Assembly: GCA_964505785.1 (NCBI GenBank)
Contig: CAZDJZ010000017.1
Span: 1 to 52,704 of the forward strand
Origin: CAYRTV01 sp964505785
GTDB lineage: Bacteria; Acidobacteriota; Aminicenantia; Aminicenantales; Aminicenantaceae
DNA: 52,704 nucleotides
Direction of reading: 5' to 3'
Shown: positions 26,721 through 34,446 of the stretch, piece by piece
Layout: each line of letters opens with the position of its first letter
How positions within the stretch are numbered: the stretch's first letter is position 1
Program-made: the position numbers and the translations under genes
The notes under the pieces: model-generated
Told to the model about the DNA's origin: nothing
The model's database searches: none
Seen by the model: the letters and a program-made list of their open reading frames with translations, nothing else

Positions 26721-26760
26721 ATCTCAAATCTCAAATCTCAAATCTCAAAACTGAAATCTT
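26721..26760 (-). repeat. inverted copy of the AGATTTG repeat
   Basis: ATCTCAAATCTCAAATCTCA and following units are the reverse complement of the AGATTTGAG run at 25978-26012. The two runs face each other across the transglutaminase-like gene. They can pair in a read-through transcript. Confidence 0.75.
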
Positions 26761-26804
26761 AAAGCTAAAAAACTGTTACATTCCTGCCTAAGACCTGCGG
26801 ATTC

Positions 26805-26928
26805 TGCCATCCTGAGGAGGCAAGCGACGAAGGATCCCAAGCGGCTTCTTAACCTTGAATCGCCACCGGTTTATTCGACGAAGCAGTACAAGATCCTTAC
26901 GGCCTGCTAACGCAGGCCTCAGGATGAC
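26805..26928. repeat. two dispersed repeats in opposite orientation
   Basis: TGCCATCCTGAGGAGGCAAG followed by CGACGAAGGATCCC (26805-26838) is a plus-strand copy. 26876-26928 is a minus-strand copy: read on the minus strand it gives GTCATCCTGAGG, a GCCTGCGTTAGCAGGC hairpin, then GGATCTTGTACTGCTTCGT. The 18-nt tail is identical to 13557-13574. Facing copies can form a long hairpin upstream of the groES promoter and might act as a bidirectional terminator. Confidence 0.75.
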
Positions 26929-26961
26929 TTGGGGTAAATTCCACAGGCCAAAAAATTTTGC

Positions 26962-26990
26962 TTGACAAATTTTAAATTTTAGCTAAATTA
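26962..26990 (+). promoter_or_regulatory. groESL sigma70 promoter
   Basis: TTGACA at 26962-26967 and a -10 region TAAATT (26984-26989, spacing 16) or AAATTA (26985-26990, spacing 17) lie directly upstream of the CIRCE operator, the normal arrangement for HrcA-controlled chaperonin operons. Confidence 0.8.
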
Positions 26991-26994
26991 TCTT

Positions 26995-27021
26995 TTAGCA
27001 CTCTTTGATTAAGAGTGCTAA
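26995..27021 (+). promoter_or_regulatory. CIRCE operator (HrcA binding site)
   Basis: TTAGCACTC at 26995-27003, a nine-nucleotide spacer, and GAGTGCTAA at 27013-27021 form a perfect CIRCE inverted repeat. It overlaps the expected transcription start. HrcA binds this site to repress groESL when chaperonin is plentiful. hrcA itself is not in the window. Confidence 0.97.
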
Positions 27022-27056
27022 AACCAATTCATTTCTCAAGGTAAAAGGAGGTTTTT

Positions 27057-27344
27057 ATGAACGTTAAACCGATGCACGACCGGGTTTTGGTGAAGCGCTT
27101 GGAAGAGCAGGAAGTTAAAAAAGGAGGCATCATTATTCCGGATACGGCGAAAGAGAAACCGCAGGAAGCGGAAGTCATTGCTGTCGGTAAAGGACGCACA
27201 ACGGACGAAGGAAAAGTGGTTCCCTTGGAAGTAAAAAAAGGCGACCGGATTTTAATCGGCAAATACAGCGGAACCGATGTCACCATTGATGATGAAGAAT
27301 ACATTATTCTTCGCGAAGAAGATATCTTAGCTATCATCAAATAA
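27057..27344 (+). CDS. groES: co-chaperonin GroES
   Basis: A 95-residue protein with the complete GroES sequence: MNVKPMHDRVLVKRLEEQE, the mobile loop EVKKGGIIIPDTAKEKP and the end VTIDDEEYIILREEDILAII. It caps the GroEL ring and controls folding-chamber opening. AAAGGAGG precedes the ATG. It is the first gene of the CIRCE-controlled operon, 23 nt before groEL. Confidence 0.98.
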   Translation: MNVKPMHDRVLVKRLEEQEVKKGGIIIPDTAKEKPQEAEVIAVGKGRTTDEGKVVPLEVKKGDRILIGKYSGTDVTIDDEEYIILREEDILAIIK

Positions 27345-27367
27345 GAAGGGACAAATAGGAGGCTAAT

Positions 27368-28981
27368 ATGGCAAAAAAAATTACTGTCGGTCCTCAGGCC
27401 AGACAGTCTCTGCTTAAAGGTGTGAATATCCTCAGTGATGTGGTCAAGGAAACCCTGGGCCCCCGCGGGAAAAACATTGTGCTGGAAAAAAAGTTCGGTT
27501 CTCCGACCAGCACCAAAGACGGAGTGACCGTCGCCAAGGAGATCGAACTTAAGGACCCGTTGGAAAATATGGGCGCCCAGCTGGTCAAGGAAGTCGCGTC
27601 CAAGACTTCGGATGTGGCTGGAGACGGCACCACCTCCGCCACGGTGCTGGCCCAGAAAATTTTCGCGGAAGGCCTGAAATATGTCACGGCCGGCGCCAAC
27701 CCCACTTTGATCAAAAAGGGGATTGACCAGGCGGTGGAAGCGGTTGTCGGAGAACTCAAATCTCTCAGCCGCGATGTCAGTGGTGAGATGATCGCCCAGG
27801 TAGGCTCCATTTCCGCCAACAATGACGCATCCATTGGCAAAATCATTGCCGAGGCCATGGATAAAGTCGGCAAAGACGGGGTTATCACCGTGGAAGAGGC
27901 CAAGGGCCTGGAAACCACCATGGAGATCGTGGAAGGCATGCAGTTTGACCGCGGTTATCTGTCTCCCTATTTTGTCACGGATTCAGACCGCATGGAATGT
28001 GTGCTGGAAAATCCGCTGATTCTGCTGCATGAGAAAAAGATCAGCAATCTCCGGGAAATGCTGCCGCTTTTGGAAAATGTGGCCAAGCGGGGACAGCCGC
28101 TGGTTATTATCGCAGAAGATGTGGAAGGGGAAGCCCTGGCGACGCTGGTGGTCAATAAGCTGAAAGGGACCTTCAGCTGCTGCGCGGTGAAGGCCCCCGG
28201 CTTCGGCGACCGCCGCAAAGCCATGCTGGAAGACATCGCCGTCCTGACCGGCGGCCGCGTGATCACCGAAGATATCGGTGTGAAACTGGAAAACGTGGAT
28301 CTGGATTGGCTGGGCCAGGCCAATAAAGTCGTTGTCAACAAGGAAGACACCACCATTGTGGAAGGCAAGGGCCAGAGCGAAGACGTCAAAGCCCGGATTA
28401 AACAGATCCGCACCCAGATCGAGGAAACCACCTCGGATTATGACCGGGAAAAACTCCAGGAACGGCTGGCCAAGATGGTAGGCGGCGTCGCATTGATTAA
28501 AGTCGGAGCCGCCACGGAGACGGAGCTCAAAGAGAAAAAAGCCCGGGTGGAAGATGCCATGCACGCCACCAAAGCCGCGGTGGAAGAAGGCATTGTCCCC
28601 GGCGGAGGGGTCGCGCTTCTCCGCAGCCAGAAAGGACTGGACAAGCTCAAGCTGGAAGGCGATCAGAAGATCGGTGTTAATATCATCCGCCGGGCTATTG
28701 AAGAGCCCTTGCGCCAGATTGCCAATAATGCGGGCTTTGAAGGCTCGATCGTGGTGGAAAAAGTCCGGGAAATGGATTCCGATTCCGGTTTCAACGCCTT
28801 GACTGAAGAATATGAAAATCTGATCAAGGCGGGTGTGCTGGATCCCGCCAAAGTCGTCCGGTCCGCTCTTCAGAACGCTTCCAGTATCGCGGGCCTGCTG
28901 CTGACGACGGAAGGCTTGATTTCCGACATTCCTGAAGAAAAAGACAACAAATTCCCGCAGACCCCGCCCGATATGTATTAA
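27368..28981 (+). CDS. groEL: chaperonin GroEL
   Basis: A 537-residue chaperonin subunit with ATP-binding and hydrolysis motifs (LGPRGKNIVLEKKFG, KDGVTVAKEIEL, VAGDGTTSATVLA with the catalytic Asp, GGGVALLR). Length is normal for the folded domains. The C-terminus reads EEKDNKFPQTPPDMY and lacks the Gly-Gly-Met repeats found in many bacterial GroELs. SD GGAGG precedes the ATG. Encoded with groES under CIRCE and followed at once by a strong terminator. Confidence 0.98.
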   Translation: MAKKITVGPQARQSLLKGVNILSDVVKETLGPRGKNIVLEKKFGSPTSTKDGVTVAKEIELKDPLENMGAQLVKEVASKTSDVAGDGTTSATVLAQKIFAEGLKYVTAGANPTLIKKGIDQAVEAVVGELKSLSRDVSGEMIAQVGSISANNDASIGKIIAEAMDKVGKDGVITVEEAKGLETTMEIVEGMQFDRGYLSPYFVTDSDRMECVLENPLILLHEKKISNLREMLPLLENVAKRGQPLVIIAEDVEGEALATLVVNKLKGTFSCCAVKAPGFGDRRKAMLEDIAVLTGGRVITEDIGVKLENVDLDWLGQANKVVVNKEDTTIVEGKGQSEDVKARIKQIRTQIEETTSDYDREKLQERLAKMVGGVALIKVGAATETELKEKKARVEDAMHATKAAVEEGIVPGGGVALLRSQKGLDKLKLEGDQKIGVNIIRRAIEEPLRQIANNAGFEGSIVVEKVREMDSDSGFNALTEEYENLIKAGVLDPAKVVRSALQNASSIAGLLLTTEGLISDIPEEKDNKFPQTPPDMY

Positions 28982-28991
28982 GAATTATCTC

Positions 28992-29028
28992 AAGGCCCCG
29001 GTGTTTATGCACCGGGGCCTTTTTTTTT
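28992..29028 (+). terminator. groESL intrinsic terminator
   Basis: A perfect 12-bp stem, AAGGCCCCGGTG / CACCGGGGCCTT, with a six-nucleotide loop (29004-29009), is followed by an uninterrupted T run. It starts 11 nt after the groEL stop codon. Confidence 0.97.
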
Positions 29029-29097
29029 GGCAACCCCTCTGCCGGATCATGCGTCCTTTCTGGTGAATGTGTATGAAAACGGATCGGGAGAGAGGCT

Positions 29098-29555
29098 ATG
29101 CTGAAAAACTATCTTAAAATCGCTTACCGCAATATTCTGCGCAGCAAAAAATACGCGTTTTTAAATATCACCGGCCTGGCGGTCGGCTTAGCCGCGTGCC
29201 TGCTGACGGTGTTTGTCGCCGGCCTGGGGATTTTCGGCCTGGCTTCATACAGCGTGGAACAGCGGACCAAGGAAATCGGTATCCGCAAGGTGCTGGGCTC
29301 AAGCTCCCTGGGGATCGTATCGCTTCTAACCAAAAGCTACACCCGCTGGGTGCTGGCTGCCAACCTGATTGCATGGCCGGCGGCGTATTATGCCGCTAAC
29401 CACTGGCTGCAGGGCTTTGCCTACCGGACATCCATCGGCGTGGAGCCGTTTTTGATCGCCAGGGTTTTGACTTTGGCGGTGCCCTGATATCGGTTGTTTT
29501 CCAGACCCTCCGGGCCGCCTCCTCCAATCCGGCCGACGCTCTTCGTTACGAGTGA
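29098..29555 (+). pseudogene. FtsX/MacB-type ABC permease remnant, middle deleted
   Basis: The first about 37 residues are the classic N-terminus of large FtsX-type permeases (LKNYLKIAYRNILRSKKYAF, then NITGLAVGLAACLL). The frame then passes directly into the C-terminal TM domain (VAGLGIFGLASYSVEQRTKE, IGIRKVLGSS). Intact relatives have several hundred residues in between. Near 29480 a further shift occurs: the current frame stops at 29487, whereas the neighbouring frame continues ISVVFQTLRAASSNPADALR to a TGA at 29553-29555, the normal family ending. The gene is thus deleted in the middle and frameshifted at the end, and is certainly non-functional as a transporter subunit. No ATP-binding partner is nearby. 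Confidence 0.85.
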
Positions 29556-30109
29556 ATTTTCTTTACAACGGAATCCCAAATTTCTCTAACGCCGAGTTTT
29601 TCAGTCCAAACGGAAAGATAATCTTTATTGATCATATCATCTGAAATTCGAAGAATGCCGGTGATGTCACGTAGATGCTTCTCCGATCCGCCTTCTTTAT
29701 AGTATTGCAGTTTTTTTAAGATAACATCTTCAGGTGAAGCGAAATTTGCTGATTCATTTTCAGATATCAGCAGACGCTTGATCCGGTTGAACCGGTTTTT
29801 ATCAAAGGCATCTTTTTTGCTGATCATGATGTCCATTTTAAACCCGGAAGCCGGATGTATGATGTTAAACTGATGCTGATACTTGACGGCTTGTTTTATG
29901 GATTCTTTTTCCAGATAGAAGTCATTTTCAGAGAAGCAGCCTTTAAATTCATCAATCTGATCTCTTTTTATATCCGCAACAATGTCGATGTCATTGGTTA
30001 AACGCGGTTCTCCATAGGCGATGGAGGCGATTGAACCGGTTATGAAGTAAGGTATATCTAATTTTTCAAAGCAATGGACTATATAAGAAAGCAGTTCATT
30101 TTGATCCAT
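29546..30109 (-). CDS. nucleotidyltransferase-fold protein, probable toxin-antitoxin component
   Basis: A 187-residue protein with the polymerase-beta-type nucleotidyltransferase signature FITGSIASIAYGEPRLTNDI followed by DIVAD, giving G-S and D-x-D. The rest is helical with PEDVILKKLQYYKEGG, typical of small stand-alone family members. ATG 30109 overlaps the end of the upstream 69-residue gene by 14 nt, so the two are translationally coupled. In several such pairs the nucleotidyltransferase modifies RNA or protein and the small partner controls it. Activity here is inferred from family only. Confidence 0.75.
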   Translation of the reverse strand: MDQNELLSYIVHCFEKLDIPYFITGSIASIAYGEPRLTNDIDIVADIKRDQIDEFKGCFSENDFYLEKESIKQAVKYQHQFNIIHPASGFKMDIMISKKDAFDKNRFNRIKRLLISENESANFASPEDVILKKLQYYKEGGSEKHLRDITGILRISDDMINKDYLSVWTEKLGVREIWDSVVKKIHS

Positions 30110-30305
30110 GCGCCATCCTTTTGCTGACTTCTTTGGAAATGGTTTCTTCATTCCAGTCCGGATGAAGAGATCGAAGATTGTTATAAAGCAGTGTCCGTGC
30201 AGTCCGCCACAATCCAAAAGCGATCTCGAGCCGTTCGTGCGGGGCTTTTTGTCTTAATATAGCGGCGGTTTTGTCGTCAATGATTTCGATGGAACGGATG
30301 TCCAT
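30096..30305 (-). CDS. small Rv0078B-antitoxin-like protein
   Basis: A 69-residue protein (IEIIDDKTAAILRQKAPHER, then LEIAFGLWRTARTLL and HPDWNEETISKEVSKRMAHG). The AFGLWR-A block and the HPxWxEE...EVxxRxxHG ending are what I recall from the Rv0078B-related antitoxin family, usually encoded beside a nucleotidyltransferase as here. The start could also be ATG 30332 (nine more residues); 30305 is preferred for the GGGA upstream. The coding overlap with the next gene supports a functional pair. Confidence 0.6.
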   Translation of the reverse strand: MDIRSIEIIDDKTAAILRQKAPHERLEIAFGLWRTARTLLYNNLRSLHPDWNEETISKEVSKRMAHGSK

Positions 30306-30515
30306 GTGATTTCCCGTATTATTCTGACTCATTAATAAGAAAATAACAAGCCGCCGGGAAGAATTAAGAGCCGCCCTCTTTATCTGTTCTGGTTACCCTG
30401 GCGGGGGCAAGCCGGAGTGCCGTATTAGCGGTTATGCCGCGTCCGAATAAACCGGCCCTCCTGATGTTGCAAATTCCTTAGATTTTGATTAATATGAGCT
30501 TGGCGGGTTGAGATA

Positions 30516-31186
30516 TTGTCTAATAAAAAGAAATACATATTACTTAGTATTATTTTGGCCGTTGTATTTTCCCTCCTTTTTGGTTTCGGCTTGGCTTTTG
30601 CGGAAGACGATCCGCGGCTTTCGCTGAGAATTTCTGCAGCAGGGCTTCTTCCTTCAAATATCCAATGGTTTGAGAAATTAAACCGGACATATTTCCAGGA
30701 GGCTTCCGAATGGGTCAGTACGGAGGCTTCAGCTAATGCCGCTGAACCTGAGTTCAGCCGTTTCCTGCCGGGTTTGAATGCGGAATTCGATCTGGCTGTT
30801 GTTCCGCGTCTCATGCTGGGTTTGGGTTTCGGCTGGATGTCACAACAGTTACTTCTTCACTGCATCCGGATGGCCGAAGTCGGGATTCCGTTTGGGAATC
30901 AAATTACGAGAAAGCCCGGAAAAACCGGTTCGGTTACTCATTCGGCCTTGAAGGAGAGTACCGGCTGAGCCGGGATTTGGCTCTTTTCCTGGGGATTCAT
31001 TATCGGGATCTTCGAGGCGGCACCTTCATTGCGGACGCCAGAGAAGACCGAAGCTGGAGCTACATCGAAGGAGAACTGATCGCTCAAGAAACACGGACCC
31101 GAACGGACCAGCCTGTAAACAAAGCGGGCGCTTTCAATCTCAGCGGCCCGGTTCTTCGCGCGGGATTGAAAATCCGATTGTTTTAA
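30516..31186 (+). pseudogene. outer-membrane beta-barrel-like protein, frameshifted
   Basis: A signal peptide (YILLSIILAVVFSLLFGFGL, ending FAED) is followed by FDLAVVPRLMLGLGFGWM, as in small OmpA/OprF-like barrels. Near 30835-30850 the sensible reading moves to the -1 frame, which continues VTTVTSSLHPDGRSRDS, FGYSFGLEGEYRLSRDLALF and ends in an alternating strand LSGPVLRAGLKIRLF at 31186. The joined product would be about 223 residues. The original frame instead runs into unrelated sequence and stops at 30968. The start is a TTG with no clear ribosome-binding site. I cannot name the family more closely. Confidence 0.65.
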
Positions 31187-31206
31187 CATCACCCTCTTTT
31201 TACTTA

Positions 31207-31235
31207 TTGTCAAGATGTATATTTGTATGTATAAT
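31207..31235 (+). promoter_or_regulatory. promoter of the MazEF-type operon
   Basis: TTGTCA (31207-31212) and TATAAT (31230-31235) with exactly 17 nt between them. The operator palindrome begins five nucleotides downstream, at the expected transcription start. Confidence 0.85.
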
Positions 31236-31240
31236 CAAGG

Positions 31241-31259
31241 TGTATAATTCAATTATACA
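31241..31259 (+). promoter_or_regulatory. palindromic operator of the MazEF-type operon
   Basis: TGTATAATT-C-AATTATACA is a perfect 9+9 bp dyad. A wider, less regular dyad (AAGGTG ... CACCTT) encloses it. Its location between the -10 box and the antitoxin gene fits autorepression by the antitoxin or the toxin-antitoxin complex. Confidence 0.8.
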
Positions 31260-31282
31260 AAAAACACCTTAAAGGAAAACAT

Positions 31283-31525
31283 ATGAATGAGAAAAAAACA
31301 GAAAGAAAGAATGTTTGTTTTCCGGTTGATCTCTTAAAAAGAATTTCCGAAGTCAAAGAAGATACGGATTTCAGCTCATTCATAAGAGAGGCCGCCAAAG
31401 AAAAAGTAGAACAAATAGAAAGGGCAAAGCTGAAAAAACGATTGGAAGAAGGATATAAAGCCAAAGCTGAATTAAATAAAAAAATATCCGAAGACTTTGA
31501 ATATGTCGATGGAGAAAATCTTTGA
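31283..31525 (+). CDS. antitoxin of a MazEF-like pair
   Basis: An 80-residue, highly charged protein. The N-terminal NVCFPVDLLKRISEVKED, then TDFSSFIREAAKE, reads as a ribbon-helix-helix DNA-binding fold. The long basic/acidic helix after it (ERAKLKKRLEEGYKAKAELN) would be the toxin-binding tail. AAAGGA precedes the ATG, and the stop overlaps the toxin start (TGATG). It lies right behind a strong promoter and palindromic operator. Confidence 0.82.
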   Translation: MNEKKTERKNVCFPVDLLKRISEVKEDTDFSSFIREAAKEKVEQIERAKLKKRLEEGYKAKAELNKKISEDFEYVDGENL

Positions 31526-31881
31526 TGGATAAGGAGATTAAGAGGGGGGATGTGGTTATTGTTGATTTTGATCCAATAAGAGGATCTGAAACCGGGAAAA
31601 CACGGCCGTGTGTGATTATTCAAAATGATATTGGAAACAAATATTCTCCGGTTACAATAGCGGCTGTTATTACCAGCCAAAAAGAAATCTCGAAAGAGTA
31701 TCCGACGGATGTATGGGTCAGCAAGGGAGATGGGAAGTTAAACAAAGACAGCATTATCCAGTGCGATCAAATCAGAACCATCACCAAAGAAAGGATCAAA
31801 GACATTATCGGCCGCTTTGATCAAGAGCAAATGGATAAAGTCGATAAAGCCCTTAAAATCAGTCTCGGTCTCTATTTATAA
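31525..31881 (+). CDS. MazF/PemK-family endoribonuclease toxin
   Basis: A 118-residue protein with the family landmarks RGDVVIVDFDPIRGSETGKT followed by RPCVIIQND, the IAAVITSQ strand, and DSIIQCDQIRTITKERI near the C-terminus. MazF enzymes cut mRNA at short sequences and arrest growth. ATG 31525 shares its A with the antitoxin stop codon, the usual coupling in these operons. Length is normal, and no damage is visible, so the pair is probably functional. Confidence 0.92.
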   Translation: MDKEIKRGDVVIVDFDPIRGSETGKTRPCVIIQNDIGNKYSPVTIAAVITSQKEISKEYPTDVWVSKGDGKLNKDSIIQCDQIRTITKERIKDIIGRFDQEQMDKVDKALKISLGLYL

Positions 31882-31947
31882 CCTCATTGCTCAACCGTAC
31901 CTTGACATCGATTTTTTTTTATTATTTGTGCGAAAAGGAGGAAGATG

Positions 31948-33045
31948 ATGAAAAAGAAGCTTCAATTCATATTTCACATTACTGTTCTTTTGCTTATTTT
32001 TGTCGCAGCTTCTTGCTCAGATAATTATGCAAAATATACATATTCGAATTATCATCATTTGACTGAGCCGGATGTCGTGAAAAAGATTGATTCTACAATC
32101 GTAAATACATTTGATATATATTTCCCATCTTCTCTTGAAGTCATTGATGATTATTTAATTTTCGCAGATTCTAAAGCGGATACTATGATCAAAGTTATTG
32201 ATCGCAATACACATAAACTAATTAATTCTTTCGGCCGCCGTGGTCAAGGACCAGGGGAATTTATCGGCCCCGGGCCAATTTTTCTCGACAAAAGAAATAA
32301 GAACGCTTTTTTCATTTATGAAATTTCTTCTAGAAAACTGACAAAATATAATCTTAATAATATTATTAACAATGATTTCAATCCTATAGAAATCATAACC
32401 CTTTCATCCGGAAACATCGGAACTCCTGCAGAATTTGCTGTGACTCAAAATGAAGAGCTTCTTGGCATTGGAATTTTCTATAAGGATAGAATATCCATAT
32501 TTGATTTGAAAAAAAATGTTTGGAGCAGTATCGGAAAAATTCCCGTTTTATTAAAAAAAGAACAATTTGCGCCCCAGCATTCGCATGGTTTCATTGGAAG
32601 TATTGCGTATGACAGCAGCTCTCAAGAGATTTTTGTTTCTACAAGATATGGTTCCATTATTGAAAAATACAATATTAAAAACGGTCTTTTAGCAGTATAT
32701 CTTGGGCCTGATAATTTTTTCCCCCAATATGATATTGTTCCTGCCGGAGACAATTATACGATGACTTATAATGATCGAACGAGATTCGGTTATTTGGATA
32801 TTCATTATAATGAAAAGCTCGACAGGCTTTTTCTGCTTTATTCCGGAAAGTATAAATATAGCGAGGTAACAAATAAAGCGAATTTTGGAAATATAATTTA
32901 TGTTATAAACAATAAAGAAGAAGTAATTGAAAAAATTGTATTGGATAAAGAAATTATCCAAATGGCTATTAGCGAAGATGGGTCTAAACTCTATGGACTC
33001 AGTGACACGGAGATTTTATGTTTTAATTATCCTATTAGCCAATAA
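31948..33045 (+). CDS. BF3164-like six-bladed propeller lipoprotein
   Basis: A 365-residue protein with a lipoprotein signal (FHITVLLLIFVAASC, Cys about 22) and a propeller of about six blades. The phrase INSFGRRGQGPGEFIGPG is the hallmark of BF3164-type/6-bladed propeller lipoproteins that are common in Bacteroidota. The gene is clearly more AT-rich than the chaperonin and cytochrome genes, which suggests acquisition by transfer. AAGGAGG lies 3 or 6 nt before two tandem ATGs; the second (31948) has the better spacing. A TTGACA at 31910 region followed by an AT run may be its promoter. Function unknown; outer-membrane anchored by inference. Confidence 0.8.
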   Translation: MKKKLQFIFHITVLLLIFVAASCSDNYAKYTYSNYHHLTEPDVVKKIDSTIVNTFDIYFPSSLEVIDDYLIFADSKADTMIKVIDRNTHKLINSFGRRGQGPGEFIGPGPIFLDKRNKNAFFIYEISSRKLTKYNLNNIINNDFNPIEIITLSSGNIGTPAEFAVTQNEELLGIGIFYKDRISIFDLKKNVWSSIGKIPVLLKKEQFAPQHSHGFIGSIAYDSSSQEIFVSTRYGSIIEKYNIKNGLLAVYLGPDNFFPQYDIVPAGDNYTMTYNDRTRFGYLDIHYNEKLDRLFLLYSGKYKYSEVTNKANFGNIIYVINNKEEVIEKIVLDKEIIQMAISEDGSKLYGLSDTEILCFNYPISQ

Positions 33046-33098
33046 GGGGGGCTTCGAAAAAAAAAAGGAACTCTCCTTCGTCGTCGGCTATGTGGAGG

Positions 33099-34289
33099 CT
33101 AAATAAGATCGACCGGAGAAAGCATAAAAAAATCTATGAGCTCAAGACCGCCTCTTCCCACGAGATACTTTTTATGGGGATTATATTTTTTTGAAAATTC
33201 ATTTATCCCCGGCAGATTTGTCTCTTTTTTCCCGCTTTTTACTTCCAAAGCAGCGACTTTGCTTCCTTTTTTTAGCACAAAATCCACTTCTTTGTTGCCC
33301 TCTCTCCAATAAAACACTTCCAGTTCTGTATTGACTGATTCATTGACCAAATGTGCGCCTACAGCAGATTCCACAAGACGGCCCCAAAAATCAAAATCAT
33401 GCCTGGCTTCTTTAAAGCTCTTTCCTGCTTGAGCACTGATCAATGCCGTGTTCAACACCTGAAATTTGGGACTAGATGCTCTTTGTCTCAGTTTTTTTGG
33501 GGAGTATTTTTGCAGCCCCATCAGCATTCCAGCGGCTTTCATAAGTTCCAGATAATGAGAAAGGGTCGTGGTATTGCCGGTATCTTGAAGCTGGCCTAAT
33601 ATCTTGTTAAATGACAAAATTTGACCTGAGTACAGACATCCCAGCTCAAACAATCTTTTTAAAAGAGAGGGCTTATCCACTCTAGTCATCATGAAAATAT
33701 CTCTTGAAACGGTTGTTTCAATCAGGGAGTCCGTCACATAATTTTTCCAGCGCTGTTCATCTTTAGTTAAAGAAGCCGCGCCGGGATATCCGCCAAAATA
33801 GAGAAATCGATCCAAAGAAAAATCAAAGGCCTCTTTCATTTCCTTATACGACCAGTGCGGAATCCTGATCAGTTCGAATCTTCCTGCTAGGGTTTCTGAA
33901 ATCCCCTTCTGTATGAGAAGAGGCGATGATCCAAGCAGAGCGGCTTTCAGTGGTATTTTATTGGCGCTGTCCTCGTCCCACAGTCTCTTTATGATTTCTG
34001 TCCAATCGGCAATTTTCTGCACTTCATCGAGAACAAGCAGAAATGATTTGTTTGAGTATTGGTCCTTGAGTTTTATACGGGCTGTTTCCCATTGTTGTTC
34101 AATCCATGTGCTGGATTTGGCTTCAGCAGCGTCAGCGGAGGCGTAGTGAGAGGGGATATCGATTTCAGCAAGAATTTGCTGAATCAGAGTTGTTTTTCCG
34201 GATTGTCTCGGGCCTGTAAGCACTTGAATAAATTTCCGGGGTTCATTCAGCCGTTTTAAGAGAATGTGGAAATATTTTCGTTTGTACAT
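33099..34289 (-). CDS. AAA-type ATPase with DUF4143 C-terminal domain
   Basis: A 396-residue protein. Walker A is QVLTGPRQSGKTTLIQQ (about residue 22-38), Walker B FLLVLDEVQK, followed by sensor-like LLGSSPLLIQKG. The C-terminal half (ETTVSRDIFMMTRVDKPSLL ... VFYWREGNKEVDFVLKKGSK, then VAALEVKSG) is the DUF4143 nuclease-like fold with E-x-D...EVK residues. Such proteins are widespread in accessory regions and their role is not established; mobile-element, defence or toxin-related functions have been suggested. The promoter region carries two tandem palindromes. No partner gene overlaps it. Confidence 0.88.
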   Translation of the reverse strand: MYKRKYFHILLKRLNEPRKFIQVLTGPRQSGKTTLIQQILAEIDIPSHYASADAAEAKSSTWIEQQWETARIKLKDQYSNKSFLLVLDEVQKIADWTEIIKRLWDEDSANKIPLKAALLGSSPLLIQKGISETLAGRFELIRIPHWSYKEMKEAFDFSLDRFLYFGGYPGAASLTKDEQRWKNYVTDSLIETTVSRDIFMMTRVDKPSLLKRLFELGCLYSGQILSFNKILGQLQDTGNTTTLSHYLELMKAAGMLMGLQKYSPKKLRQRASSPKFQVLNTALISAQAGKSFKEARHDFDFWGRLVESAVGAHLVNESVNTELEVFYWREGNKEVDFVLKKGSKVAALEVKSGKKETNLPGINEFSKKYNPHKKYLVGRGGLELIDFFMLSPVDLI

Positions 34290-34295
34290 TTGAAT

Positions 34296-34338
34296 TTACT
34301 CAATATATTGAGTAATTTTACTCAATGAAATGAGTAAA
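34296..34338 (-). promoter_or_regulatory. tandem palindromic operators upstream of the ATPase gene
   Basis: TTACTCAATATATTGAGTAA (34296-34315) is a perfect 20-bp palindrome. Directly beside it, TTTACTCA-N6-TGAGTAAA (34317-34338) repeats the same TACTCA/TGAGTA half-sites. They lie 7-49 nt upstream of the ATG, where no Shine-Dalgarno is visible. Two dimeric sites for one repressor are the simplest reading. Confidence 0.75.
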
Positions 34339-34446
34339 GTCAATAGCCAACGCCGGGACAGCACGGACTTTAGGGGGGTAACAGATGAATCAAAGATTTT
34401 GACATAAGCCCCCGCCCCGATTAGAATAAACAAAAGGAAAACAGCA

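Noticed and set aside
26721..26760. CRISPR array suspected from short regular repeats
   Set aside because: Units are 7-9 nt with no spacers; this is a simple-sequence run matching an inverted copy at 25978.
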